Part shown: positions 39,972-49,751 of the stretch, in pieces
Layout: each line of letters opens with the position of its first letter
Numbering within the stretch: the stretch's first letter is position 1
Assembly (NCBI GenBank): GCA_965232105.1
Contig: OZ246956.1
Location: forward strand, 1,860,001-1,924,000
From: Multivorans sp965232105
GTDB taxonomy: Bacteria > Acidobacteriota > Thermoanaerobaculia > Multivoradales > Multivoraceae
Length of the DNA: 64,000 nucleotides
Direction of reading: 5' to 3'
Notes under the pieces: generated by a model
Seen by the model: the letters and a program-made list of their open reading frames with translations, nothing else
Told to the model about the DNA's origin: nothing
The model's database searches: none
Position numbers and translations under genes: made by a program

Positions 39972-41855
39972 ATGCGAGAGCGTGAGGCGAGACGGGCGAC
40001 GACGAGCGGGCTTCTCCTGGCCTTCGCGGCCCTGGCCTCTGGCTGTGGAGCGGCGCCGGAAAGCGAGGCGCCCGGAGGCGACTGGCCGATGTACCGGGGC
40101 GACGGGGCCGGCACGGGCTACTCGGCGCTGGAGGAACTGAACGTCGGCAACGTCGGGGGTCTCGTGCAGGCCTGGAGCTACGCCCTGGCGGCGGCGCCAC
40201 CGGCAGCCGACGGGGACAGCGAGGCGCCGCAGCCGCGGTCTGCCCGTTCCCAGGCCACGCCGATCGTGGTCGACGGTGCGATGTACCTGCCGACCGCGGA
40301 CGCCGTCGTCGCGCTCGATCCGCTGACCGGTGAGGAAGTCTGGCGGCACACGCTGACGGGCGGCTCGCCGTCCCGGCGCGGGGTCTCGTACTGGCCCGGC
40401 GACGCCGGGGAGGGGCTGGCGCCGCGCATCATCTTCTGCGCCGGCGAGCGGCTTCTCGCGCTGGACGCTGCGTCCGGCGCTCCCGTCGCGGACTTCGGCG
40501 TCGGCGGCGAGGTCGACATCGGCGTGCCCTACAACTCGGTGCCCCTGGTCTGGGAGGACATCGTCGTCGTGGGCGCGAACACGCCGCGCGGGGCGCCGGG
40601 CGGCATTGGCAACGCGCGCGCCTTCAGCGTGGTCACGGGCGAGAAGCTGTGGGAGTTCAGCTCGGTGCCGCAGCCCGGCGAGGTCGGCCACGACACCTGG
40701 GAGGGCGACAGTTGGCGCGGACGGCTGGGCGCGAACGCCTGGCCCTTCTACTTCACCGTCGATGAGGAACGCGAGCTCGTGTTCCTGCCGCTTGCTTCGC
40801 CGATTCCGTTCGCCTACGGCGGCGACCGGGCGGGCGCCAACCTGTTCGCCAACTCGGTCGTCGCGGTCGACATCCGCACCGGCGCGTACCGCTGGCACTT
40901 CCAGACGATCCACCACGATCTCTGGGACCACGATCCGCCGGCGCCGCCGGTGCTCTTCGACATCGAGCGCCACGGCGAGTCGGTCGACGCGCTCGCCGTG
41001 ACGACGAAGTCCGGCTATCTCTTCATCCTGAACCGGGAGACGGGCGAACCGGTGTTCGGGGTCGAGGAGCGAGCGATGCCGGCGAGCCAGGCGCCAGGCG
41101 AGCAGGCTCACCCGACGCAGCCGATTCCGGGCACGCCGGCGCTGGGCCGGGTCGGCTACGAGCCGGAAGACCTGGTGACGGCGGACGAGACGACCGCCGA
41201 GCACGCGGAGGCCTGCGCCGAACTGGTCGAGAGCGCCGGTCCGCTCCACAACGAGGGGCCGTACACGCCGTGGCTTCACAAGGAGGCGGGCGAGAGCGGC
41301 GCGACCCTGCTGTTCCCGGGACTGGCCGGCGGCCCAAACTGGGGCGGCGTCGCCTTCGATCCGGTCAACCGGCGGTTGCTCGCCTTCAGCCAGGACGTCG
41401 GCACGATGGCCTGGGTGGAGGAGGACCCGGAGGCGGACCCGGCGAACTACGTGCTGCGGGTGGCGCGGCCGTTCTCCTTCGCGGTCCGCATCGGCGATCA
41501 GTCCTGGCCGTGCCAGAGGCCGCCCTGGGGTCGCTTGACCGCGGTGGATGCCGACACCGGCGAGGTCGCCTGGCAGCGTGCTCTGGGCGTCACCGAGGGA
41601 CTACCAGCCGAAAAGCAGGAGACCGGTCGGCCGGGCCGCGCCTCGGCGATTGTCACCGCGGGCGGTCTCGCCTTCATCGCGTCGACGGACGATCGCCGGT
41701 TTCGAGCACTCGACGTTGCGAGCGGCGACGAACTGTGGTCGACCGAGCTGCCTCACCATGGCAACGCGAACCCGATGACCTACCTGGGCGCGGACGGCCG
41801 GCAGTACTTGGCCGTGTCGGCGACGGAAGAGGTCGTCGCGTTTCGGTTGCCATAG
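39972..41855 (+). CDS. PQQ-dependent quinoprotein dehydrogenase, lipoprotein
   Basis: This 627-residue protein has a lipobox (AALASGC) and an eight-bladed quinoprotein propeller with tryptophan-docking repeats (DPLTGEEVWRHTL, VDADTGEVAWQRAL, DVASGDELWSTEL). The motif TIHHDLWDHDPPAPPVLFD near residue 315 is the membrane-type glucose dehydrogenase signature, but there are no membrane helices. The substrate is probably a sugar or alcohol. The gene is divergent from the cytochrome/sugar-dehydrogenase pair, with a 181-bp shared upstream gap. A type 2 repeat half follows its stop codon. Confidence 0.88.
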   Translation: MREREARRATTSGLLLAFAALASGCGAAPESEAPGGDWPMYRGDGAGTGYSALEELNVGNVGGLVQAWSYALAAAPPAADGDSEAPQPRSARSQATPIVVDGAMYLPTADAVVALDPLTGEEVWRHTLTGGSPSRRGVSYWPGDAGEGLAPRIIFCAGERLLALDAASGAPVADFGVGGEVDIGVPYNSVPLVWEDIVVVGANTPRGAPGGIGNARAFSVVTGEKLWEFSSVPQPGEVGHDTWEGDSWRGRLGANAWPFYFTVDEERELVFLPLASPIPFAYGGDRAGANLFANSVVAVDIRTGAYRWHFQTIHHDLWDHDPPAPPVLFDIERHGESVDALAVTTKSGYLFILNRETGEPVFGVEERAMPASQAPGEQAHPTQPIPGTPALGRVGYEPEDLVTADETTAEHAEACAELVESAGPLHNEGPYTPWLHKEAGESGATLLFPGLAGGPNWGGVAFDPVNRRLLAFSQDVGTMAWVEEDPEADPANYVLRVARPFSFAVRIGDQSWPCQRPPWGRLTAVDADTGEVAWQRALGVTEGLPAEKQETGRPGRASAIVTAGGLAFIASTDDRRFRALDVASGDELWSTELPHHGNANPMTYLGADGRQYLAVSATEEVVAFRLP

Positions 41856-41857
41856 CG

Positions 41858-41953
41858 AGAAGGAGAGGCCTCCGGCCTCGCAATTCACCTTCGGCCACCA
41901 CCGCTTCGCGGCGCCGCCCGAAAGCCGGCGAGGACGCCGGCGCACCCGGTGTG
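41858..41953 (+). repeat. Type 2 repeat, right half only
   Basis: It contains hairpin B (GAGGCCTCCGGCCTC), hairpin C (CCGCTTCGCGG) and the inverted head GCCGGCG-AGGA-CGCCGGC followed by GCACCC. The head is in the GGCG/CGCC form rather than GACG/CGTC, a compensated change. It occupies the gap before the kinase gene at 41978. Confidence 0.8.
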
Positions 41954-41977
41954 TACGTTGCTACAGTTGCGCCGACC

Positions 41978-43033
41978 ATGTCTTCACACGACGAGAGCAA
42001 GGGCCCGGAGGGCTACGACCAATCCGCCGTCGAGGCATGGATCGCCGAACACGTCGATGGCCTGACTCCGCCGCTCCGGTGGACCCGGCTCGAGGGCGGC
42101 CACTCGAACCTGACCTATCGCCTCGACGACGCGGATGGCCGCTCGGCGGTCATCCGGCGGCCTCCCCAGGGTGTGCTGCTGCCCAAGGCCCACGACATGA
42201 GCCGTGAGTGGTCGCTGATCTCGGCCCTCGGTCCCACGGCGGTGCCGGTGCCTCCGGCGCTTGCGTTCTGCGAGAGCCCCGACATCACCGGCGCCTGGTT
42301 CTACGTGATGGGGCTGGTGAACGGCCGACCGCTCTACAGCGCCGCGCACACCGAGGAGTGGGTACCCGAGGAGTGCCGCGTGAAGCTGGCGCATTCCTTT
42401 GTCGATGTGCTGGCCGAACTCCATGCGGTCGACCCGGACGAGGTGGGGCTGGGCGCCCTCGGCAAGCGGGACAGCTACGTCGCTCGTCAGCTCAGAACCT
42501 GGTACCGGTCCTGGACCGCGTCGGTCGAGCCGGCCCAGTTGGACGACGCACGCGCCCACGATCTGCAGCGCTACTTCCTCGAGCACCTGCCGGACCAGGG
42601 GCCGGCGCGCGTCGTTCACGGCGACTACGGGCTTCACAACTGCCTGGTGGGGCCGGATTCCACGATCGCCGCGGTCGTCGATTGGGAGATCTCGACCCTC
42701 GGCGATCCGCTGGCCGACCTCGCCTACGCGATGAACCAGTGGATGCCGGCGACGGACACGATGCCGAGCGGTTCGGGCGGCGCGACCGCGGCGCCCGGCT
42801 TCCCGTCGCGTGAGTCTCTGCTCGAGCGCTACGCCGAGCGCACGGGCCGCGACCTGTCCCACCTGGACTACTACGTCGGCTTCAACCGCTGGAAGTCCGC
42901 GGCGATCGTGCACGGCGTGTACGCCCGCTACATGGAAGGCAAGAAGAGCACCGAAGGCGTCGACTTGCCCGAGATGCGCCAGCGCATCGTGAGGACCCTC
43001 GACCTCGCCGAGGAGGCAGTCAACCGTCTGTAG
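41978..43033 (+). CDS. APH-family kinase, ACAD10/11 kinase-domain-like
   Basis: This 351-residue kinase-fold protein has EGGHSNLTYRL (nucleotide loop), VVHGDYGLHNCLVG (catalytic loop) and AAVVDWEISTLGDPLADLAY (metal site). The DWExxTxGDPxxDLA form is the one seen in acyl-CoA-dehydrogenase-associated kinases (ACAD10/11 type), which phosphorylate 4-hydroxyacyl groups. No acyl-CoA dehydrogenase lies nearby, so the substrate is open. It precedes soxC by 11 nt and may be co-transcribed with soxCD. Confidence 0.82.
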   Translation: MSSHDESKGPEGYDQSAVEAWIAEHVDGLTPPLRWTRLEGGHSNLTYRLDDADGRSAVIRRPPQGVLLPKAHDMSREWSLISALGPTAVPVPPALAFCESPDITGAWFYVMGLVNGRPLYSAAHTEEWVPEECRVKLAHSFVDVLAELHAVDPDEVGLGALGKRDSYVARQLRTWYRSWTASVEPAQLDDARAHDLQRYFLEHLPDQGPARVVHGDYGLHNCLVGPDSTIAAVVDWEISTLGDPLADLAYAMNQWMPATDTMPSGSGGATAAPGFPSRESLLERYAERTGRDLSHLDYYVGFNRWKSAAIVHGVYARYMEGKKSTEGVDLPEMRQRIVRTLDLAEEAVNRL

Positions 43034-43044
43034 AGGAGATCGGC

Positions 43045-44253
43045 ATGAGCAAGCAACGACCAAGCCGCCGCGCGTTCCTCGGACTCGCCGGCGCCGCCGC
43101 GGCGAGTTCGCTCCACTCCGCTGCCCAAGCCCAGGCGCCTGGCGAGATCCGGGACCTCGGGGAGACTCCCACCGAGTACGGAAGGCCGTCTCCCTTCGCC
43201 GACTCGAAGCGGTGGAGCCGGGCGCCCGACGCGACGGCGTCCTCCTCGAACACGCCGCTCGCGGACCTCGAGGGCATCGTCACGCCGTCCGGTCTCCACT
43301 TCGAACGGCACCACACCGGGGTGCCGGCGATCGACCCGGACAGCCACCGGCTGACGATCCACGGTCTGGTCGACCGGCCGCTCGTCTTCTCGATGGACGA
43401 CCTGGTGCGGATGCCCTCGGTGTCCCGGTTCCACTTCGTCGAGTGCTCGGGGAACAGCGGTCGCGAGTGGTCGCCGGCCGGCGCGCCGAACGTGCAGCTC
43501 AGCCACGGGCTCGCGAGCTGCAGCGAGTGGACCGGCGTCCAGCTCGCCGACCTCCTGGACGAGGTCGGAGTAAGGCCGGAGGCGAGCTGGGTCGTCGCGG
43601 AGGGCGCCGACGCCGGGTTGATGAGCCGCAGCGTGCCGCTTGAACGCGCCCTTGACGACGTGATCATCGCGTACGGCCAGAACGGCGAGGCGGTCCGGCC
43701 GGAGCAGGGCTATCCGCTACGGCTCCTCGTGCCGGGCTGCGAAGGCAGCGTCAGCGTCAAGTGGCTGCGCCGGCTGGAGGTCGCCCACATGCCGTCGATG
43801 GCCCGGGACGAGACCTCGAAGTACACGGACCTCCTGCCCGACGGCAAGGCGCGCCAGTTCACCCTGGTGATGGACGCGAAGTCCGTCATCACTCGGCCCT
43901 CGGGCGAGCAGAAACTGAACGCGCCGGGCTTCCACGAGATCCGCGGCCTGGCCTGGTCGGGCCGCGGCACGATCTCCCGGGTCGAGGTGTCGACCGACGG
44001 CGGCCGGTCCTGGGCCGACGCCGAGATCGACGGCCCGCGCTACGCGAAGGCCTTCACGCGGTTCCGGTCGCCCTGGCGGTGGGAAGGCGGTCGCCACGTC
44101 CTGATGTCCCGGGCGACCGACGACACGGGCTACGTCCAGCCGACGCTGGCGGCCCTGCTCGAGGCGAGAGGCCGGTCGACGATCTACCACAACAACCGGA
44201 TCAAGGCCTGGGAAGTGCACGAGTCGGGGGAGGTAACGAATGTCGAGGCGTAG
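43045..44253 (+). CDS. soxC: Sulfane/sulfite dehydrogenase molybdopterin subunit SoxC
   Basis: This 402-residue Tat substrate (SRRAFLGLAGAAAA) has a sulfite-oxidase-type molybdenum cofactor domain. The Mo-ligating cysteine is C134 in FHFVECSGNSGREW. NTPLADLEGIVTPSGLHFERHH, SEWTGVQLADLL, QNGEAVRPEQGYPLRLLVPG and RDETSKYTDLLPDGKARQF match SoxC. A C-terminal dimerisation domain follows. SoxC with SoxD oxidises protein-bound sulfane sulfur, or sulfite in free form. No soxXYZAB are in the window. A GAGGAG ribosome-binding site precedes ATG 43045. Confidence 0.9.
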   Translation: MSKQRPSRRAFLGLAGAAAASSLHSAAQAQAPGEIRDLGETPTEYGRPSPFADSKRWSRAPDATASSSNTPLADLEGIVTPSGLHFERHHTGVPAIDPDSHRLTIHGLVDRPLVFSMDDLVRMPSVSRFHFVECSGNSGREWSPAGAPNVQLSHGLASCSEWTGVQLADLLDEVGVRPEASWVVAEGADAGLMSRSVPLERALDDVIIAYGQNGEAVRPEQGYPLRLLVPGCEGSVSVKWLRRLEVAHMPSMARDETSKYTDLLPDGKARQFTLVMDAKSVITRPSGEQKLNAPGFHEIRGLAWSGRGTISRVEVSTDGGRSWADAEIDGPRYAKAFTRFRSPWRWEGGRHVLMSRATDDTGYVQPTLAALLEARGRSTIYHNNRIKAWEVHESGEVTNVEA

Positions 44254-44962
44254 CGGGCGAGGCCGCTGCAGTCGAAGGAGAGGCCTTCGGCCTCGCGATT
44301 TGACTTCGGTCGCCACCGCTTCGCGGCGTCGCCCGAGAGCCGGCGAGGACGCCGGCCTTGGTCAGAGGCCCCACACTGGGTGCGCCGGCGTCCCCGCCGG
44401 CTTTCCGGGAAGAACCGCGCGAGGCGCAAGCCTCGCTCCACTCCTCGCTACCGTCCTCCTCCTCGGCACCGCCATCGCCCTCCCTGCCGCCGAGTCGGAG
44501 CGCACCGGCCTCGGCCACGAGGCCACCGCCGAGCAGCTCCAGGCTGCCGGCTACACCGTCTTCCCCGACGGCAAAGGACTGCCAGAAGGCCGGGGAACCG
44601 TCACCGAGGGCAAGGCCGTCTACCAGCAGTTCTGCGCCGCCTGCCACGGGCGGAACGCCGGCGGCGAGGACGCCGCGGCGCTCGTCGGAGGCCGCGACAG
44701 CCTGACCTCCGAGCGGCCGCGGAAAACGGTCGAGAGCTTCTGGCCCTACGCCACGACCCTCTGGGACTACGTCCGCCGCTCCATGCCGTACGAGGCGCCC
44801 GGCTCGCTCACCGACGACGAGATTTACGCCGTGGTCGCCCATCTGCTCAACCTGATGGGACTCGTCGACGAGGACGCGGCACTCGACCAGGAGAGCCTGC
44901 CCAAGGTCGAGATGCCCAACCGCGACGGCTTCGTCCCGGACGACCGGCCGGACACGGGCTAG
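44240..44962 (+). CDS. soxD: Mono-heme cytochrome c, SoxD/SorB-like, with repeat-encoded N-terminus
   Basis: The body, from about residue 85, is a c-type cytochrome with CAACH at 132-136. It has the block ERPRKTVESFWPYATTLWDY...RRSMPYEAPGSLTDDEIYAVVAHLL...MPNRDGFVPDDRP, which matches the C-terminal heme domain of SoxD and SorB. It would accept electrons from SoxC. The first 70 or so residues come from type 2 repeat halves, and only ATG 44240 or TTG 44300, both within repeat-related sequence, can start it. The hydrophobic export segment (APLLATVLLLGTAIALPAA) lies just after. The original start was probably displaced by repeat insertion. Confidence 0.8.
   Translation: MSRRSGRGRCSRRRGLRPRDLTSVATASRRRPRAGEDAGLGQRPHTGCAGVPAGFPGRTARGASLAPLLATVLLLGTAIALPAAESERTGLGHEATAEQLQAAGYTVFPDGKGLPEGRGTVTEGKAVYQQFCAACHGRNAGGEDAAALVGGRDSLTSERPRKTVESFWPYATTLWDYVRRSMPYEAPGSLTDDEIYAVVAHLLNLMGLVDEDAALDQESLPKVEMPNRDGFVPDDRPDTG
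44268..44445 (+). repeat. Type 2 repeat halves in tail-then-head order
   Basis: A right half comes first: hairpin B GAGGCCTTCGGCCTC, hairpin C, and GCCGGCG-AGGA-CGCCGGC. An 18-nt spacer and then a left half follow: CACTGGGTGC, GCCGGCG-TCCC-CGCCGGC, hairpin A. This order is the reverse of the complete units. It encodes most of the odd N-terminus of SoxD. Both heads carry the GGCG/CGCC stem variant. Confidence 0.8.
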
Positions 44963-44973
44963 GCCCCTCCGTA

Positions 44974-44999
44974 CCGGGTGTGCCGACGTCCCCGTCGGC
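44974..44999 (+). repeat. Solo type 2 head
   Basis: CCGGGTGT followed by the hairpin GCCGACG-TCCC-CGTCGGC (44982-44999). It lies 11 nt after the soxD stop codon and is followed by a diverged spacer and the complete unit. Confidence 0.8.
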
Positions 45000-45023
45000 C
45001 TGGTGGTCGGCACGAGGCTCCCC

Positions 45024-45199
45024 ACTGGGTGCGCCGACGTCCCCGTCGGCTTTCCGGGAAAAACGTGCGAGGCGCCAGCCTCGCTCCCTATCTCTGCCGC
45101 TTCAAGTAAGGAGAAGCCTTCGGCCTCGCAAGTCTCCGTCGGTCGCCACCGCTTCGCGGCGTCGCCCGAGAGCCGACGGGGACGTCGGCGCACCCAGTA
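45024..45199 (+). repeat. Complete type 2 unit (BIME-like), left of the RAYT
   Basis: About 176 bp: left head TGGGTGC + GCCGACG-TCCC-CGTCGGC (45026-45050), hairpin A GCGAGGC-GCCA-GCCTCGC, hairpin B region AAGCCTTCGGCCTCG, hairpin C CCGCTTCGCGG, and inverted head GCCGACG-GGGA-CGTCGGC + GCACCCA (45172-45196). Paired REPs in inverted order with an internal spacer are the arrangement called BIME in other bacteria. A nearly identical copy in the same orientation lies at 46041-46217. The 344-bp gap 44963-45306 is essentially all repeat. Confidence 0.85.
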
Positions 45200-45220
45200 G
45201 GGGGGCGTCGTGCTGCTCGC

Positions 45221-45252
45221 GAGAGCCGACGGGACGTCGGCGCACCCAGTGT
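45221..45252 (-). repeat. Solo inverted head immediately upstream of the RAYT
   Basis: GCCGAC-GGGAC-GTCGGC + GCACCCAGTG (45225-45250), one base shorter than the consensus. It lies about 55 bp upstream of the RAYT ATG. Confidence 0.75.
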
Positions 45253-45306
45253 GGAGCAACCCGACTTGGACGCCAGACCGGCTGCTTCCGTACCTCTTTC
45301 CCGGAC

Positions 45307-45990
45307 ATGCCAGACAATCCCGGGAAGATCACCCGCCAGAAGCCACACTTGGGCTGGCATTCCCGCGGCTACCACCCCCACATCGACAGCCCCGAGGCCG
45401 TTTAAAGCGTCGGCTTCCGTCTCGCCGACAGCGTGCCGGCGGCCCTGCTGAGGCGGTGGCGAGCCGAACGGGACGAGCCGATTGACGGCAAAGATCCGTC
45501 CGCCGTGCCGAACAAGCTGCACGCGGCCAGACTTGCGCGCCTCATCAACCGCTTCGAGGACGCGGGGCACGGCGCCTGCCACCTGAGGCGGCCGGAGATC
45601 GCCGTGCTCGTTCAGTCCGCGTTGCTGTACGGCGATGGCGACCGCTACCGGCTGATCGACTGGTGTGTGATGCCGAATCACGTACACGTGCTGATCGAGC
45701 CACTTGGCAGTTCGCTCCCGACCATCGTCCAGGGCTGGAAGTCGGTGACCGCGAGGCGTGCGAACCGTGTGTTGCGGCGGTCGGGGCCGTTCTGGATGAG
45801 GGACTACTACGACCGCTACATCCGCGATCCTCGTCACCTTCACGCGGCGCGCCGGTACATCTGGCTGAACCCCGTCACTGCCGGGCTGTGCAGCGAACCG
45901 GCCGAGTGGCCGTGGTCGTCCGCGCGCCTGCGGAACCCAGAAGAAGTACGTGCTCTCACCGAGGCCTCAGATTGGGTGCGCCGGCCCTGA
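45307..45990 (+). pseudogene. REP-associated tyrosine transposase (RAYT) with one in-frame stop
   Basis: Read through from ATG 45307 this is a 227-codon Y1/HUH transposase of the RAYT group. The N-terminus QKPHLGWHSRGYHPHIDSP and ADSVPAALLRRWRAE are typical, the HUH pair lies in CVMPNHVHVLIEPLG, and the catalytic tyrosine is in FWMRDYYDRYIRD. RYIWLNPVTAGL and EWPWSSARL end the family core. Codon 33 is TAA (45403-45405) where CAA (Gln) is usual; everything else is in frame. A shorter protein could start at GTG 45433. The last five codons lie in a repeat head. RAYTs cut and join single-stranded REP DNA and spread these repeats. It may be inactive now, or be expressed by restart or readthrough. 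Confidence 0.88.
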
Positions 45991-46036
45991 GAAGAGGCTC
46001 CGCACTGGGTGCGCCGCTCCACACAGGGTGCGCTGC
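45972..46036 (+). repeat. Three decayed type 2 heads after the RAYT
   Basis: TTGGGTGCGCCGGCC (from 45972, including the RAYT stop codon), CACTGGGTGCGCCGCTCC (from 46003) and CACAGGGTGCGCTGCTCC (from 46022) are tandem partial heads lacking the second stem arm. Confidence 0.75.
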
Positions 46037-46040
46037 TCCA

Positions 46041-46217
46041 CACTGGGTGCGCCGACGTCCCCGTCGGCTTTCCGGGAAAAACGTGCGAGGCGTCAGCCTC
46101 GCTCCCTATCTCTGCCGCTTCAAGTAAGGAGAGGCCTTCGGCCTCGCGATTCAATCTCGGTCGCCACCGCTTCGCGGCGTCGCCCGAGAGCCGACGGGGA
46201 CGTCGGCGCACCCAGTG
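46041..46217 (+). repeat. Complete type 2 unit (BIME-like), right of the RAYT
   Basis: Same layout and orientation as 45024-45199, with few differences by eye: left head 46044-46068, hairpin A GCGAGGC-GTCA-GCCTCGC, hairpin B GAGGCCTTCGGCCTC, hairpin C CCGCTTCGCGG, inverted head 46190-46214. Hairpin B is perfect here. The 321-bp gap 45991-46311 is repeat throughout. The two copies are direct repeats bracketing the RAYT. Confidence 0.85.
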
Positions 46218-46239
46218 CGCGGTGTCCTGCTGCTCGTGA

Positions 46240-46290
46240 AAGTCGACGGGGACGTCGGCGCGCCCAATGTGGAGCGGTACACCCAGTGCG
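46240..46290 (-). repeat. Decayed inverted heads
   Basis: GTCGACGGGGACGTCGGCG + CGCCCAATGTGG (from 46242) and the remnant ACACCCAGTGCGGGG (from 46279) are inverted head fragments, before the stop codon of the FG-GAP gene at 46312. Confidence 0.65.
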
Positions 46291-46311
46291 GGGCCTAACC
46301 AGCAACCAGTC

Positions 46312-47789
<1,478 letters not shown>

Positions 47790-47793
<4 letters not shown>

Positions 47794-49649
47794 GGCCGGT
47801 ACCAGATCGGCGACGACCAGGCCCGTTCCTGGATCGTCGGCGCCACGCCGGGCCGCGGTTCGACGCCGGCCCGGATCGCGTCCCAGGTCGACCAGCGGCA
47901 GGTCGGGTTCTCGAGCACCCGCAGATAGTAGACCGCCCGCTGGTCGGGGTCGAACCCCGGGTCCTCGAACACGGCGCGGAGCTCGGCCGCGCCCAGGTCC
48001 TGTGAGATGCTGCAGTCGGAGAGGTGGACCGAGGCCCCGTTGTCGGGGCAGCGCGGCGGGTCGCCCGACGGCGAGCCGCCGTCGGAGCAGGCGACGTCGA
48101 TGACCGTCTCGTGTACCTCGCCGCCGTCGACCCAGCCCTTGACGACCTGTAGCCGCTGCAATCCCGCGCTCTCCGGATCGCCCGACGCCCAGAGCAGCAG
48201 CTTCGGCGCACGGCCGCCGTCCGCCAGCAGATCGCCGCCCATCGCCACGCCCTGCTCATAGGCGGTCGCGATCATCTCGGGGTCGTCGGCAAGATCGGCG
48301 TCGAAGTCGTAACCGCCGAAGAACCGCACCTGGATCCGCGGCCCGGTCGTCGCGAAGGTCTCCTTGCGCCGGAATGCATCGTAGATCGAATCGCGCGTGT
48401 TCTCCTCGGCCCAGACGCCGGTCAGGCCGGAGGCGCTCCACATCTGGAAGTAGGTCTGGGCGTAGGCGGGGGAGCCGTCCGGATTCGGTTCGTCGAGCGG
48501 CACGGAGCCGCGAAGCTGGGGCGTGCCGTCCCGCCTGCCGACCTTGCTGTGGTAGTCGTCCTCGTCCGGCGTGCCGCCGGCGTTGTGAGTGTCCGTGGCG
48601 CCGACGAGGCCGAAACGGAAGGGATTGAAGCCCTCGGTCTCCTCGAGCAGCAGTCCGTCGAGATAGGCAGTGCGCACGTAGCTCCCCTTCGGTTCGCTGG
48701 GGAGGGTGGAGCTCACCCGGTAGGGCATGATCTCGAAGTCAGCCCACTCGTCGTTCGGCGACAGCATCGGGTGGACCTCCGACGTGCCCTTGACCTGGGT
48801 GACCTCGACGATCGGTTCGTTGCGCATCCGGGTCTCGGCGTACTCCGCGTCGAACGGGCCGCCTTCGAACGTCGCCAGGCTGAACATGTTGCCGTTGCTG
48901 CCGTTCGAGTTGTGGGGGATGGCGAGCGCCTCGATTCCGTCGTCGCGGAGGGTGTCGAGCCAGGACCAGAGGTCCTCGGGGTTGTTCGAATCCATCGCGG
49001 TGAACGGGAGTGCGGGTGCATCGCTGCCGCGGAAGATCACGTTGCGATGGAGGTTGCCCGTGTCGGCGGCGGTGGTCGTGTACTCGTAGCCGATGAAGGT
49101 GGTGAATGCGCCGGGGTCGTTGTGGTGCTCGGCGGACTCGACGATGCGCTGCCAGGCGGAACGGTTCGCTTCGCTGCCATCGATCTCGTGGAACTCGCCG
49201 CTCCGGAAGGCCTGCAGCCCCCGCCGGAAACCCTCGGCGGGTCCCAGTTCGCGCAGCTCCCTGGCGATCGGCACGTCGTACAGCGGGTCCTCCGGGTCGT
49301 CCATCGCCGGCAGCACGCCAAGCAGGATGCCGTGGTCGGTCACCGCCTGGAAGTCCAGGGGCCGCCGGAGCTGCATCGTGTGGCCGGCGGGGTGAACGAG
49401 CGGCTCGCCGCGGGCGAAGCGGTAGGCGTCGTCCGGCGTCGCTCGCACGTCGAAGATGTAGGCGTCCATCGAGAAGCGGGTGTGGACGTGCAGGTCGCCG
49501 AAGTAGGCGTTGCGCAGCGGATTGGGCTGCGGCGCACTCGCCGGGTCCGGCGCGTCAGGCCCGGCGCCGGCGTCCTCGGCCGATCCTCCGCAGCCGGCGA
49601 GCAGGGCCGGGATGACGACCGCGAGGGCGGGAAGGCGTGTCCATCTCAT
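47790..49649 (-). CDS. DUF3604 lipoprotein (PHP-like), paralogue 2
   Basis: This 619-residue protein has a lipobox (PALLAGC) and shares blocks over its whole length with the 36020-37885 protein: GDLHVHTRFSMDAY, TPDDAYRFARGE, FIGYEYT, HRNVIFRGS, KGTSEVHPMLSPNDEWADF, NPTCRWSTWDA and AWSSPIWY. Metal-binding histidines H54 and H56 and VTDHGILLG are kept. The start is ATG 49649. It is translationally coupled to the FG-GAP lipoprotein, and a sulfatase lies divergently 102 bp away. The substrate is unknown. Confidence 0.85.
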
Positions 49650-49751
49650 GATGCGCTTTCTCGAACGTAGTTGGGAGGTAGGATGCTGAGTGTAGCCCGC
49701 GCTTCGCGCCAGATGCGGGCAGGATGCCCACGTTCCCAGGATTGGAGCCAC

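Noticed and set aside
45024..46217. Classical insertion sequence with terminal inverted repeats
   Set aside because: The flanking units are direct repeats, each itself internally palindromic; the enzyme is a RAYT rather than a DDE transposase, and no target duplication was seen.
44974..46290. Possible CRISPR array because of many short palindromic repeats
   Set aside because: The heads are irregularly spaced, inverted relative to each other and separated by conserved rather than unique sequences; no cas genes are present.
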